This document shows, one piece after another, positions 22,851 to 34,565 of a stretch of 64,000 nt of DNA (the first letter of the stretch is position 1; every line of letters starts with the position of its first letter). The position numbers were made by a program, and so were the translations under genes. The stretch covers positions 4,127,644 through 4,191,643 of the forward strand of contig CM071569.1 in NCBI GenBank assembly GCA_036426205.1, in the 5' to 3' direction. This stretch comes from Ascaphus truei (Eukaryota; Chordata; Amphibia; Anura; Ascaphidae). The notes below the pieces were generated by a model. It ran no database searches. It saw only the letters and a program-made list of their open reading frames with translations, and was not told where the DNA came from.

Positions 22851-23400
22851 CTTTACTGAGAAATGTACAGTGTTTGTACTATTTGTTGCTTCACTATGGG
22901 AGGGGAGAGGGGGGAGTTTGGTGAAATCCTTTTGGTAGCCCAAGACGTAGTCACTACTTCATGGGGTCTAGCACAGCAGGGGCTACTTCATGCCCCAAGA
23001 ACACTTTTTTCCAACTTATATGGTATCCTGAGTTCCCATGGAGCGCAGAACGCGATGTGAAGTGAAGGAACGCGGTATAACGTTCACGTGACCACGCTGA
23101 ACTAGAAGGGTTTGATGCGCTCTCGTGCTGCTGTCCCTCCGGCACTCAAAGGGTTAATATAACAAAAACACAGAAATATGCCAGGTTGGCATATAATGCA
23201 TGCGGGATAGAAAAAAACTAACTTCCTAGTTTATTTGTGCCAAATTGACAACACATAAATCTTAATACAAATTAATATTACGGCTAAGATTTTTAAAAGT
23301 CATATCTAAATCCTCATAGCGATGTTATTCTCAAGCTTTATGCTCTCTTCCCCGCTAATGCTTTTTTTGGTGTTCTTTAGCAGCGAGACCAGTGTCAATA
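22851..23400. other. No gene seen
   Basis: Unassigned sequence between a possible LTR remnant and the antisense CR1 copy. No supported coding sequence. Confidence 0.35.
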
Positions 23401-24180
23401 GTTACATAGTTACATAGTAGATGAGGTTGAAAAAAGACATATAGTACGTCCATCAAGTTCAACCTATGCTAAATTTAGACCACAGATACTTTATCTTATA
23501 TCTATACGTACTTATTGATCCAGAGGAAGGCAAACAAAACCCCCCAGTGTTATATCATCCAATGATATCTCATAAGGGAAAAAATAAATTCCTTCCTGAC
23601 TCCAAGAATTGGCAATCGGATTAATCCCTGGATCAACATCCTTCCCATGTTTACTTATTTGGTATATCCCTGTATTCCTTTCCTTTCTAAAAAGATGTCC
23701 AACCTTTTTTTGAACAAATCTATTGTATCTGCCATCACAGTCTCCATGGGTAATGAATTTGCTGGTTTATTGCATATCCCTACAAACATTTTCTTTATAC
23801 TTTTACCTCCACTGCTAATTTCTATCCACAAAGTCTCTACATTTTCATAATTCCCTTCATAAACATCTTCCGTTATAATAGGTTTTAGATCCGGTTTAAC
23901 ATATAAACATACTCCATCTTCCCTTCTATTTGCTTGATCCTTCCTAAAAAGGGAAAAACCCTCTAAATTAACTACCCAGTCATGAGTTTCATCCCACCAT
24001 GTCTCAGTAATGCCTATGCTATCATTCTGCTCCCTTGTAGCTATTAATTTAAGCTCCCCCATTTTATCTGTCAGGCTTCTTGCATTACCAAGCATTCATT
24101 TAAGTTTTTTTTAGCCTGTACTATTATCTTATCTTCTCCTTCCTTTCTGCGCCAACTTGATTTAGTCTTTAGAAGTTTTC
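23401..24180 (-). pseudogene. CR1-like LINE with a large internal deletion
   Basis: A 146-codon open frame (23655-24095) joins two distant parts of a CR1-type polyprotein. Residues 1-110 are the apurinic-type endonuclease: NARSLTDKMGELKLIA, GITETWWDETHDW with the catalytic-site glutamate, then GVCLYVKPDL. Residues about 112-146 are the extreme C-terminus (NSLPMETVMADTIDLF and RLDIFLERKG). The whole reverse transcriptase is missing, and the join keeps the frame. Downstream on the minus strand follows the standard CR1 UTR, ending at 23401 in 'gttacatagttacatagtag'. It cannot transpose. The join could be an internal deletion or an RNA-level splice copied into DNA. Confidence 0.8.
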
Positions 24181-24678
24181 TAGTATTATATGTATTTACT
24201 ATCAGTGTATCGCGGCTTGTCAAACTCGCACTTGCCTCCATTCTACCTCCATAACCCCTTGTTTCCTCATCTATTCTATTTAGTTCGTAATAAAATGTGG
24301 GTGTACAATATATGTTGGAATAAAGGAAAAGAGATCAACAGTAATATATATGTTATATGTTTTCAATATATACATTGGAAATCTCCAATCCAGGAACACA
24401 ATAGTTCAACAGAAACGGATCCACATGTTTGGGATCTAGTGCTCCCAACTTTGTCTATCTCATGACATGAATGGACAAATATTGCCTCCATGTAGCTGCT
24501 TGGGAGCCTAATTGGATTCCTTGATTCATACCTAGTAACCAACTTGGGCAATCTACAAGTCCTGGCATAGATCCACTGTGATCCTCCTTAGGGACATCCT
24601 TTGGTTCATACGGTATACCCCACAAAAGCGGCATTGTGGGGAGATTGCTGCTTTAAAAGGACAGCCACTCATCTACTA
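24181..24678. other. No gene seen
   Basis: The first ~100 bp may be further 5' sequence of the CR1 copy. The rest is unassigned. Confidence 0.35.
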
Positions 24679-24686
24679 CAATAGAG

Positions 24687-24830
24687 CAGGGGTACTCAAC
24701 TCCAGTCCTCAAGCCCCTCCAACAGGTCAGGTTTTCAGGATATCCCAGCTTCAGCACAGGTGGCTCAATTAGTCCCTGCTGGGGGTTGGGGGTGGGGGGG
24801 GGGCTTGAGGACTGGAGTTGAGCACCTCTG
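24687..24830. mobile_element. Palindromic hAT-type MITE, copy 6
   Basis: A perfect 8-bp duplication CAATAGAG lies at 24679-24686 and 24831-24838. The ends are CAGGGGTACTC and GAGCACCTCTG. The right half is shortened and contains a G-rich run near 24780-24803. Confidence 0.85.
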
Positions 24831-25084
24831 CAATAGAGAAATAGACACTATGCATCTTTGCTTAAAACGTGTTATTTAGAACAACGAAATAACCACTTTG
24901 TAGTATGTGGAATTACTTCCTAAGCATGGATATGCCTTCCTGCGCTGGTCACTTACACTAACGTATTAAACATAACAACAATACATTGCGACACAGTAGA
25001 TTAGTAGATTACTAACATTTGAATTCAGAAGAGTCTTAATCATCACAGCAACCGAACATTAGCCACATCTGGTTTACATGGAAA

Positions 25085-25410
25085 TGACCTTCATTAAAAA
25101 GACATGTCTGACATTTTCCTTGTGACAGTTATTGCAGCCTTAGATTTCCCAGTTGATTGTAGTATACATGTCTCTGTGGCAGATCTTTCCATCAGCCCGA
25201 ACACATGATGAAAGAATCAGTCCGGAGGACTGTGGTTACAGGGTCATCCTTTTCGTGCCGGATCACTGAACCCATAGAAGTCCATGTGAATGTGGAATAG
25301 CAGGAAGTGCAGCTGTTTAATTGAATGGCAAGGTGTCACAGAATGTCAGCGGTTTCCCAGCATGCAATGCGATTATGTTCAATCTACTTGTTCTGCGATA
25401 AATAACATTG
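25085..25410 (+). repeat. Unclassified repeat, pair with 29765-30080
   Basis: Both copies share in order 'cattagatttcacagttgat' type sequence, 'agatctktc', 'catgatgaaagaa', 'ggtcatccttyttgt', 'cgggtcactgaac' and 'aatagaagc'. Identity is about 70%. Read on the minus strand, both contain a short conserved peptide of the pattern SV-R-KDDP-TT before stops. Origin unknown. Confidence 0.5.
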
Positions 25411-26251
25411 GGATTTTACTCTGTGGCAAGGGGAGGTTTAGGAGGAAAGACCAAATTAATTGGAAAATTATGGATTTGGTGGTTCTACTTTAGGATATCT
25501 ACACCAACTACGCCAATGGCAGCTCAACAGTTAATTTAAAAAGGCCTGTGACTAGCTCAACAGAGTGAGCAAGGATCCAATGTACAACATGCGAACTTCC
25601 TTTTATTACTGTTTTCTTATTTTTAACACACATACAGTATGTCATTGAGGAAGCAATTGGTAGAGTTACGGATTGGCAGCCATTTTGGATTTTGGAGTTC
25701 CTTATAATTCTTCCCTGATTGATACAATAATTTTCGCTTCTGTTGAGGCCTTGCTATATAATTAAAACCAGAGACAGAACATAAAACACAGACAAAGCTC
25801 AGTTTTAGCACATCCAGTGAGACTCATACACGGTACAGTGCCTAAATATATATGCATAAATATCTAATAAGTAAATGGTCTTTAGTTTGACATTTTTGGC
25901 CAAAATTGTTGTAAGCCCCTGAGCCCAACGCCACCAGACCACATATCAGGGGTCCCTAAATACCTAATATAAATTCTAATAACTGTGTAATAACAGGAAG
26001 AATGATTTATAGTAAATCTGTCAATATTGCTGCAAAGTTCAAGTCTTACTGAGCTTTATTAACCTGTACATTACCAGGAAAAGCACTCTGTATTAGAGAT
26101 GTCACAGCCAAACTGGCAGCAGGCAAGTTTCCCCTGGGTGGAAGATGCTATAGGAGCCCATAACATTTTAATGTAGGAGGGGGGTGAGCTTAAATTAGGA
26201 GTGATGTTGCCACCCTCCAATCAGCCATGACTACTGGACAAGAATTGTAAA
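25411..26251. other. No gene seen
   Basis: Unassigned AT-rich sequence, no supported feature. Confidence 0.4.
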
Positions 26252-26293
26252 ACATACTGGACACCTACAAGCTCCTATTGCACCCCCAAAATG

Positions 26294-26325
<32 letters not shown>

Positions 26326-26391
26326 CTATATAATAATATATATGTTTGGTCATTTTGGGTTTCAATAGGAGCTTGTTAGGTGTCCAGTATG
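26252..26391. repeat. Hairpin MITE with (AT)n at its centre
   Basis: The arm 'catactggacacctacaag' at the left recurs inverted at the right end, continuing through 'ctcctattg' and 'ccaaaatgac'. The ~50-bp arms enclose (AT)n at about 26300-26341. The AT tract at the loop suggests expansion of the palindrome centre. Confidence 0.7.
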
Positions 26392-26459
26392 CCTTGCTAT
26401 ATAACCAATGTATTTGCACATACAGTAAATGCATCAAGGCATTACTTGAACTGTGCGCA

Positions 26460-26570
26460 TTTGTGTGTCATTACCCAGAATCCCTGGCTGCAGTGAAAAC
26501 ACTGTTTGCTAAGCGATAATGGAGAAAGACAGGGTTGCAGACCTGTCTGAGACATGCAAATGCTGTGATA
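26460..26570 (+). repeat. PLE terminal-repeat tail fragment
   Basis: 'gtcattacccagaatccctggctgcagtg', 'aagcgataatgg.gaaagacaggg' and 'gacctgtctgagacatgcaaatg' also occur, inverted, at 47640-47760, downstream of a hammerhead, and in part at 37195-37300. It is inferred to be the 3' part of the same PLE family. Confidence 0.5.
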
Positions 26571-27288
26571 TTTTTATTTACTGTACAAATGAAAATATGT
26601 AATTCGATTTTTGTTTCAGAAAAACGGCTTGCTTTGTGGCTAGGGGACATCAGGTCACTTAGCCATATTTATGCAAATGTCTTCAAATATGGTTCGGGAA
26701 ATTTTTGACAAATATTGACAAATTGTGCCTGAGTTGTGAACTTCAGCTCAAAAATGGTAGTTGTCACTACAAATCATAGCCATGTATATTAATATTATTT
26801 AAAAGAGCAGTGACTGCAAAAGTTAATCATAATTCTACCTTTTAAACAACCTATCATTTTAGAATGTGCTTTTTTTTTTAAATGTGTAAGTAGCCAGAAA
26901 CCCCAACAACCTGCATATATTTTAGGAGTGGGTACTTTCCCTTGCGTTCGGTTTTGGTTCTAAAAAAAAAATGGCGTCTTTTGGTTTTGCCGGAAGTCAA
27001 TTGGTTTAAGTTTCGTATTTGCAAAAAAATATGGAAAATGTGTTCTTTCTGCAAAAGTTTGTGTTCCTTTTTGAAATATTGGACCCGTTTATTACGAATT
27101 CGAGGATAAGCCATTCTCAGATTCCGTCTCGGGCTTCACTCGGGTTTGAAACGTAAACGAATATTTGCAAAGTTTGGCTTTTGAACCCAGGCACATATGC
27201 ATCCTTAGTATATCTTTTAACAATAAATCATTACCAATTGTTGATTGGTTTTTTTTGTTTGTTTATATAAATTCAAAAACCACTTAGG
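26571..27288. other. No gene seen
   Basis: The 26930-27190 part is rich in 'ggttttggtt' motifs shared with the 15.3 and 18.7 kb repeats. A 78-codon minus-strand frame here has no family match. Confidence 0.4.
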
Positions 27289-27875
27289 CTGTTTCTATAG
27301 TGCGGGCGCGCTATACCGTGCGCGCGCCCTACACCGTGCGCGCGCCCTACACCGAGCGCGCGTGCGCAGCAGTTTTAGTTGGCTGAGGTGAGTCAGCCAT
27401 TCTATAATGGTGCCGCGCACGCACGGCAGGGAGCTTGGAGCGGACTGACGAGGGAGAAGATGAAGAAATTAATGATTTTGCGCCGCTACCGGCGCTGTAA
27501 TGTATGTATGTGTGTGTATGTGTGTGTATGTGTGTATGTATGTGTGTGTATGTGTGTATGTATGTATGTATGTATGTATGTTTGTGCGTGTGTGTATGTG
27601 TGTATGTGTATGTGTGTGTATGTGTGTATGTATGTATGTTTGTGCGTGTGTGTATGTGTGAAAGTTAAATAAATAAAAAATATTTTTATTACAACATTTT
27701 TTTTATTTAAAAAATATTATTTAATACATAATTCACAATCTCTTCACACACATACACAGACACACATATACACACACATACACACATACACACAAACACA
27801 CACAGTACCTTCACTCACAGCATACACACAAAAAGCATGCGGCAAGTGCACGGCCGCAAACTGTATAGAACGGTC
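27289..27875. mobile_element. CpG-rich MITE with (TG)n/(TA)n/(CA)n interior
   Basis: The ends 'ctgtttctatagtgcgggc' and, inverted, 'accgttctatacagtttgcgg' resemble each other and define a terminal inverted repeat. Left of centre is a CpG-dense tract with three tandem 'accgtgcgcgcgccctac'-type units (27316-27362). Then come (TGTA/TGTG)n at 27502-27658, an AT-rich middle, and (CA)n at 27744-27804, roughly mirror-symmetric. No coding capacity and no clear target duplication. Confidence 0.55.
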
Positions 27876-28594
27876 CTTAGTGGTACAGCTTACACGAAGC
27901 CCATGCTACATGGGAATTGCATATGTAAGTACCCTCAGCTTAGATGTTTGAATGATTTCTGTGGGATTTATTATTCAAACCCGACCAGTACTTGCTGAGA
28001 TAAGGCCTTTGTCCTTTAGTTTAATAGGGACCGTTACTTGTGTTTGCGTCCTTACCTCTCACTGTTCCGCCATTTGTGCATCTTTGAATTTTGCACGGTT
28101 TATTTTTCTTCTTTTATTTGCTATCAAACTGTAACAACTTTTCAGAAAATCCTTAATAAAAAGATGGTATTAAAAAAATGGTTATAGGCAGGAGTTGGTT
28201 AAAAGGCAGACTGCGCCACATTTTTAAATTGTATTTGAAAAAGTAAACATAAGTTTAAAGATGCCATGCAAAATTAGACATACTACAACTTTATCTGGAT
28301 GAGACACAGCCACGATGTATACAGTATGCGAAGGCTTTTTCTAACAGTCAATATATCAATGAGTCTTAGAATAAAAAACTGCTGGTTTCTCATTAATCTC
28401 CATAACGATTCTGCTTCTTCGGGGACAGCTTAAACGTGCCCTTGTTTATCATTACACATTGTAGCACTTGGGAAGAGTGAATATATTTAATTTTTTTATA
28501 TATAAATGAGGCCCGGGGAACCTTGTTCTTGGATTTACGTAAAACATTTTGGAGGGTTCATAACTTTGAAATTACTAGACCAAGAACTAGTCCA

Positions 28595-28774
28595 TGGGTG
28601 GGCAACTCAGTCCCCAAGGCCCACCAACAGGTTCTCAGAATATCCCTGCTTCCGCACAAGTGGCTCAATCAGTCTTTGACTGAGCCATTGATTGAGCAAC
28701 CTGTGCTGAAGCAGGGATATCCCGATAACCTGACCTGCTGGTGGCCCTTGAGGACTGGAGTTGCCCACTCCTTA
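28595..28774. mobile_element. Palindromic hAT-type MITE, copy 7
   Basis: Full palindrome from 'tgggtgggcaactcag' to 'ctggagttgcccactcctta'. The left flank ctagtcca and right flank gtagtcac share TAGTC, a weakened target duplication. Confidence 0.75.
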
Positions 28775-28859
28775 AGTAGTCACACAATTTGGAAACAGTC
28801 TAGCAACCTTAGTAATTTTAGTATATTTGTCCCTCTACCTCTTTTTAATCCCAAGCTTT

Positions 28860-29240
28860 AAAAGAAGGGAGCGAAACAGTGCAACATCAACACTTAATGC
28901 ATCAAAGGAAAGGGATTGGCAGCAATTTGACTTCTCAAATAATAAATCTGGTGCAATTTGTTTGCACTATTTTTGTCCCACTTTGCAGTCGGGAGACATT
29001 AGTGAATAGCGCACACTTGCGGGTTATTCACCAAAATATTTCAGGTGCAGAACTGCGGTAATACCAGGGACATTTAAAAAAAAAAAAAGATTTATTTGAA
29101 TGAAACACTTTCGATCGTGTTCCTTTCCTTTGATAAATCTGGTGCAGTATTTGCACTGGGTTTGATCCGTTTTAAAGTCAGGAGACTTCAGTAAGCGACC
29201 CCCTTTGTGCGCTCAGCAGCACCTGCTCTCCCCTTTCCGA
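28860..29240. repeat. Unclassified repeat with 'ataaatctggtgca' motifs
   Basis: 'aataaatctggtgca', 'tttgcac' and 'gtcgggagaca' recur twice within the block (28940-28995 and 29133-29190), and a related inverted piece lies at about 39010-39175. Likely an old MITE or SINE family. Confidence 0.4.
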
Positions 29241-29764
29241 AAAGCTGTGACATCCCACAGATGGGAGGGAATCCACTATACTGTAGCTTGTCTCCGCCTG
29301 CCAATGTTATCTCATGTCATCACAGTGGGACTTCAATGAACTCCTTGTTTTTCTAGCTCGACTCCTAGTTAGTTTGTTTTGTTTTTCTTTAGACAATGCA
29401 AACGGGACAAACCGAGACAGGATTCCAATATCATACTGATATCCCGATAGACAGGCAATACTTACCCCTAACAAATATGTATAATACTCTGATTTATATA
29501 TATTTTTTTAAAGCATTAGTCTGTTATGTCATTTTAACCTTTTAACTATCTTGCTGCCTTTGGTTCATTTTGGTCCTAGGTAGGACTACTGTGTGTCTTT
29601 AAGCCTCTTGCACATTTATCCCATTAATTCTAACATGCTCTCCAATTTATTTTATGTACAAAGACACATTTGTCCATGTAATTGTATTTCCAAGCAGAGT
29701 TGAGCATATTTACACAATGACTCCTTTGGTTCCTGGCCCATATTAAAGTGGATCTAGATAAAGA
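29241..29764. other. No gene seen
   Basis: AT-rich, unassigned. Confidence 0.4.
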
Positions 29765-30080
29765 GTAAATGACTTTTGTCATAATGGTTTTCTTGTAATT
29801 TCCTTGTTGGGACAGTCATGTCTGCATTAGATTTCACAGTTGATGGTGGTATATGTGTTTCTTGGGAAGATCTGTCTAGCAACCTAAGATCATGATAAAA
29901 GAAGCATGCAGGTATATATGAAGGGTAGTAGTGATTGGGTCGTCCTTCTTGTACCGGGTCACTGAACTAATAGAAGCGGTGCAGATGCGGATGAGAAAGA
30001 AAGAACAGCTGGTTACTCAATGAGAGAAGGTGTCGTGAAATGCATGTGGTCTTCTGTACAAAAAGGGATATCTGTGAATT
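29765..30080 (+). repeat. Unclassified repeat, pair with 25085-25410
   Basis: Partner of the copy 4.7 kb upstream, same orientation. Confidence 0.5.
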
Positions 30081-30294
30081 CACTCTTACAATCATATGTC
30101 ACAATTCTCTTCTGTAAGGTCTTCCCGCATTAGTAGATAATGAAACCCTAGTAGCTGGCTGGTAGGAAACTGGCTGTGCCAGCATCCATTTCTCCTCCTA
30201 TAAGAGGGAAGGAAAGAAGGAAGAAAGGAAGGAAAGATATTTAGTGTATCAGAATTAATATAAAAAAGAAAATTCAAGATATATATATATATTG

Positions 30295-30428
30295 TAACAT
30301 CGCCGGAAGAAGAGATCAGTATATCTCGAAAGCTCGCACAAATAAAAGCATTTCGTTAGCCACAGAACGGTATCATCTATTTATTTTTTTATTTTTTTGA
30401 TTATATATATATATATATATATATATAT
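30295..30428 (+). repeat. Hammerhead-like retroelement 3' end plus (TA)n
   Basis: CGGAAGA is followed by a GAGAT/ATCTC stem and GAAA (about 30304-30333), then 'gctcgcacaaataaaagc' and 'cacagaacggtatc', a T-rich tail and (TA)n. The copy at 47071-47205 has the same order and also runs into (AT)n. The core reads CGGAAGA where CUGANGA is required, in both copies. Likely a PLE family end targeting microsatellites. Confidence 0.5.
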
Positions 30429-32456
30429 TGATACAGCTATATTGTGTAAAGTTTTTTAATCTGACATTGTGGTAATTTCAACGACTTTCTTTTGATCTGG
30501 ACAAACCTTCGAAATAAAACTTAATAAGAAGGAATTGCTTAATTGCACAATGCTGCCTTTGGAGTGGTACAGTATGGTATCAATCCTACTGGCAGGCCTT
30601 TGTGACCCAAACAGATGTATCTGCGTGTGTCTGAGATATTACAAGTTACAATGTAACCTATTCCCGGCACCATTTCCGGGAGCCTGTACATTCTACTATA
30701 TAGAGAGGTAGCCGGCATTAATGTTGGTGTGTTGCCGCGGGATGCACCCAACGTGACAGGGGGAGCATACACCATTGCATCTGAATTAGCAGCCCACGAA
30801 AAAGGAGGTGAGGCTAACACATTATTTCACCTGCAGGCGCTCGCCGGTGAGTACAATAGCACCCGCTGCATCAGCAGATTTACTATGTAATTCAATACTC
30901 TTTCAGTTCCAAATAAAAATAATCAAATATTACTCATGCTTCATTATTTTTAGGTCTTCCAGCCTATTTGTCATATCAAATGTATTCTCATGGGATGAAT
31001 TTCTTTATCAATGTTTTTTTTTTTATTATTATCTGTATGGGCTATTCGGCTGGTGTCTAATAGCAGTTGAAATACATGGAGATAAGGGTATTCTTCCCCT
31101 CCAGCACCTATTACATCCTGCACTTCAGCATTGCTTCAGCTGCAAGTCTATAGCTCATTCTCCAGTGACAGGAAAGTAGTCGGCACTGAATGTGCTTTCA
31201 CATGACAGTTTGGAAATATTTGGCTCTGGTGTCATATTCATCAGAGGTGGGAGAAAGTCTGTCAGTGGCTGAAAGCGTTACATTCATTGTACTGTCATAG
31301 AAACATGTCTCTCTCGCTCTTGGGACAAAGTAGAAATAATCGCCTGTTTTGGTCCAGTGTAAAAAAATTATGAACTCGCTTTCGAACTGTTGAAAATAAT
31401 AAGATATTTCCATTGATGAATGTAGTTATATTATATCTCCAGTGCAATAGTGGAGAAAAACGAGAGAGATCCCTAAATGTATGACTAACAATATAGGACA
31501 ATAGATGGTTAGAGCAGCAATGCTTTAGATACATTGCCAGTACAATTGCACTATTTGTTGCAATGGGAATTATGATAAAGAGAGCCCGGAACTGTATTCC
31601 CCTTCCCCATAGTTGGCTGGCTGAATGGGCTGACCAGTGGGAGGAGGGCCCAAGGGGAGTATGTAGGCTAGCGCAGAGCTGAAACCTACGCAGACATCAG
31701 AGAATTGGTTGTGTTACTGCATTCTGACCTTGGGTTAGCTTTGGTTATTGTCTGTTTTGGGGTGCATTCACATTTATGTCTATACCGTTAAAAGAAAAAA
31801 AACGTAAACTTTATTTAATAAAAAAAAAAAGTTAAAAAGCAGAGAGAAAAGAAGAGTGGAAAATAAATAAAAAATGGTGAGTAAGTCCTTGCAAGGGATA
31901 TGATGTTAACATTAAAGAAATGTGTTTATGATGGTGGGAAGTACTGTACTTGTAGTATTGTGTATGGGGCCTGCCCCACAGTTGTTCATTGACACAGCTA
32001 GACAGGAAGGTCTTGTGGGGTGGGGACCTTGCCAGTATTGACTCTTCTGTAGAGTAGTTTGAGTTAACTTAAGATTTCATGGTGATGGGGATGGTAGTGT
32101 CATACCTGGCTTGTGCAGAGGGTATAGGAGTGCCCTTCCATTTGTGTACTATGTTTAAGGCTATTTGACCTCTGCTGTAGCTAGCAAAAGAGGATTCAAC
32201 ATAGGGTATCCCCCGGGCTCTGGGTGTTGGGGGAGAAGCAGCCTGGTTGGGTCCTTGGGTTTTCAGTTAAGACCTGGGTGCCTGTTTATGCATCTCTGTT
32301 AAATGATTCAAATAAAACTGTCTATGGGTTTCCCCCACTAATAGGTAAGGTTTGATTATTTGCGGGTTGCTGTAATGTTAGGCGAGCGGTTTGTTAGAAT
32401 AGGAGCAGTGGTGGAGCTGTACCTGTAGAGTGTCAATAAGAAACCTCTTCAGCTTA
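30429..32456. other. No gene seen
   Basis: Unassigned sequence. The 31588-31780 stretch is GC-richer ('agggcccaaggggagtatg') and could be an LTR remnant. No supported coding sequence. Confidence 0.35.
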
Positions 32457-32524
32457 GGGTTTCCAGGTGTCTTTTCCTGGACACAATGGTGAATGGTGTG
32501 ATGCGCTTTAGATGCGCACACACA

Positions 32525-32576
<52 letters not shown>

Positions 32577-32863
32577 TCTTTCACCACCCCATGCTGTTTC
32601 CTCCACTCCTTGGCCCCACCCCAGGCTCCTAACACCTTCTCCTAGTTGGCTGCCTTACCCAGCAGCAGCCAATCAGGATGGAGGAAGGTCACCAGCCCCC
32701 TAGCAACAATCCTGCTCTCTCCCTGCTCAGGAAAATTCCATGGGCCCCCAAGTCGGTCAGGTCACTATGTCCACGCACATGTCCAGTATTACATCTAATA
32801 TTTTTACTGGACAGAGTGTCTAAATACAGGACAGTCCAGTTCAATACCGGACACCTGGCAACC
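32457..32863. mobile_element. Harbinger-like MITE with (CA)n, copy 1
   Basis: The ends GGGTTTCCAGGTGTC and GACACCTGGCAACC... form an inverted repeat (GGNTNCCAGGTGTC). Inside are (CA)n at 32516-32572, a 'ccaatcagga' region and 'ggacagagtgtc'. It aligns over its whole length with 63074-63472, where a TAA duplication is visible. Here the flanks TTA and TAC no longer match. Confidence 0.65.
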
Positions 32864-33922
32864 TACAAGTTTGGCTCCTTCTAATTGAAATCAGGCCAAG
32901 GGAAGAAATATCTATACTTTTTGCTCCAGAGACCACATGTTACAAAGGCTTTGGTCCGATTTCAATATGCTATGGAGGCGTCTATTCCTTGTCAAGGAAT
33001 CTTGAAGCCCCCATTGAATATCAGCTTCCCTGACAACGAGATGAAGGCTTCACCCGATTTTGAATAGGGCATTTTATAATTAAACCCTTTGCTAAGAAGA
33101 ATGGATAACCAGAATTCATAAAGCTACTTATGGATGCAGAGTAGCACAGTATATGCATCTGCTTGTGTTCTAACTGTCACTGCTAACATTATATATAATC
33201 TTATCTGTCACGAACAGCACATCTGTGAGCATGTGCCTAGTATATGTGACAAGGGGTTAAGACACACAGCAATCTCTCTGACCCATGTCTCTTCCTTGCA
33301 GGGTCGCTCAAATGAGTAATATCTTCCCTCAATCCGACCCAAATATCACCTTAATATGCTGCAACACCAAGGACAAAGAAAAGTCATATCTCTAGGGGTC
33401 CTTGGTCCCCGTTTAGTAAGAGAAATATGTAATTAACGCACAATTATCTATTGTAGCAAAATGTGTCTGAAAACGTTATCACTCTCTTCAAAATGTTGAA
33501 AAGGGTCAATTAGAATACAAAGAGAAAATGGAGAAACACGAACCCAAGTTGCCTCTGGATATGAAATAATGGTGTGGAGAGATTGTGCAGGGTGCGTCTA
33601 TGAGGACATAATAGAATACAAATACAGGATATTAGGAGGCTAATGAAGAGAGTCGCTCCACATTAAAGAGGTCCACTTGAGAGCACACCTGACTGTGATA
33701 ACTGATACGACTTAACCTTTATTGATCTAATTAAATAAGCCAAACTAATTAAAATAATTACTGGTGAGATGGTGAAGTAATTAACTAAAAGTGTGTAGAG
33801 GAAGATGAGATGGAGGTGTACACTACATAAAGCAAATAAGGAGCCTACTGTAGCTGTAATGGGATTTATAATATAAATCTCCCACTTTTTGGGGTATGAA
33901 GATAGGGCTCCCTTACTGGTAC
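32864..33922. other. No gene seen
   Basis: Unassigned sequence before the antisense L2 copy. Confidence 0.4.
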
Positions 33923-34565
33923 ATTTATTAATAAAATGTTTTACCAGGAAGTAATACATTGAGAGTTACCTCTCGTTTTCAAGTGTATCCTTGGCATAAT
34001 TAAGATGACAAATAATACATGATTACAAATACATAGTTAAATAAGTGAACGGTGTATACATTATATACAATTCATTGCATGCACAGTTAGAGATAGCATA
34101 TTATAGGCGTATGTAACAGTTACAGACCAGACTAAAATGTGAGACAGCTTTAGTTTTGAAAGAACATAGACTGGTGGCAGCTGTGAGAGTCTCCGGTAGA
34201 CTGTTCCAGTTTTAAGGTGCACGGTAAGAGGAGGAGGAGCGGCCGGATACTTTGCTGAACCTTGGGACCATGAACAGTCTTTTGGAGTCAGATCTCAGGT
34301 GATAAGTGCTGCATGTGGTAGGGGTGAGGAGCTTGTTCAGATAGACGGGTAGCTTGCCCAGAAAGTATTTGGAGGCAAGACAGGAAAGGGGAACTTTGCG
34401 CCTAGACTCAAGTGATGACCAATCTTGTTCTTTGAACATTTCGCAATGATGTGTGTTATTGCATTGGAGAACAAAACGGCATCTTGAATTGTTGAGGGTA
34501 TCAAGTTTGCTAAGGTGGGTTTGGGGTCCGAGCCGTATACGATACCTATACTAAATACCTTGATG
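33923..34565 (-). pseudogene. L2-like LINE C-terminus and 3' UTR (antisense)
   Basis: Read on the minus strand, the segment from 34565 to about 34190 encodes the end of an L2-type polyprotein: WSSLESRRKVPLSCLASKYF, then LGKLPVYLNKLLTPTTCSTY, HLRSDSKRL and VSGRSSSSYRAP, followed after a frameshift by a WN-LP tail ('actggaacagtctaccgga' region). The UTR then runs to 'gaggtaactctcaatg', 'attacttcctggtaaaac' and an ATAAATAAA tail at 33923. Only the last ~120 codons are present and there are frame breaks, so it is inactive. It matches the UTR of the copy at 4553-4880. Confidence 0.8.

Noticed and set aside
27289..27480. CpG island promoter
   Set aside because: The CpG tract consists of short tandem units inside inverted MITE ends; no exon or TATA context follows.
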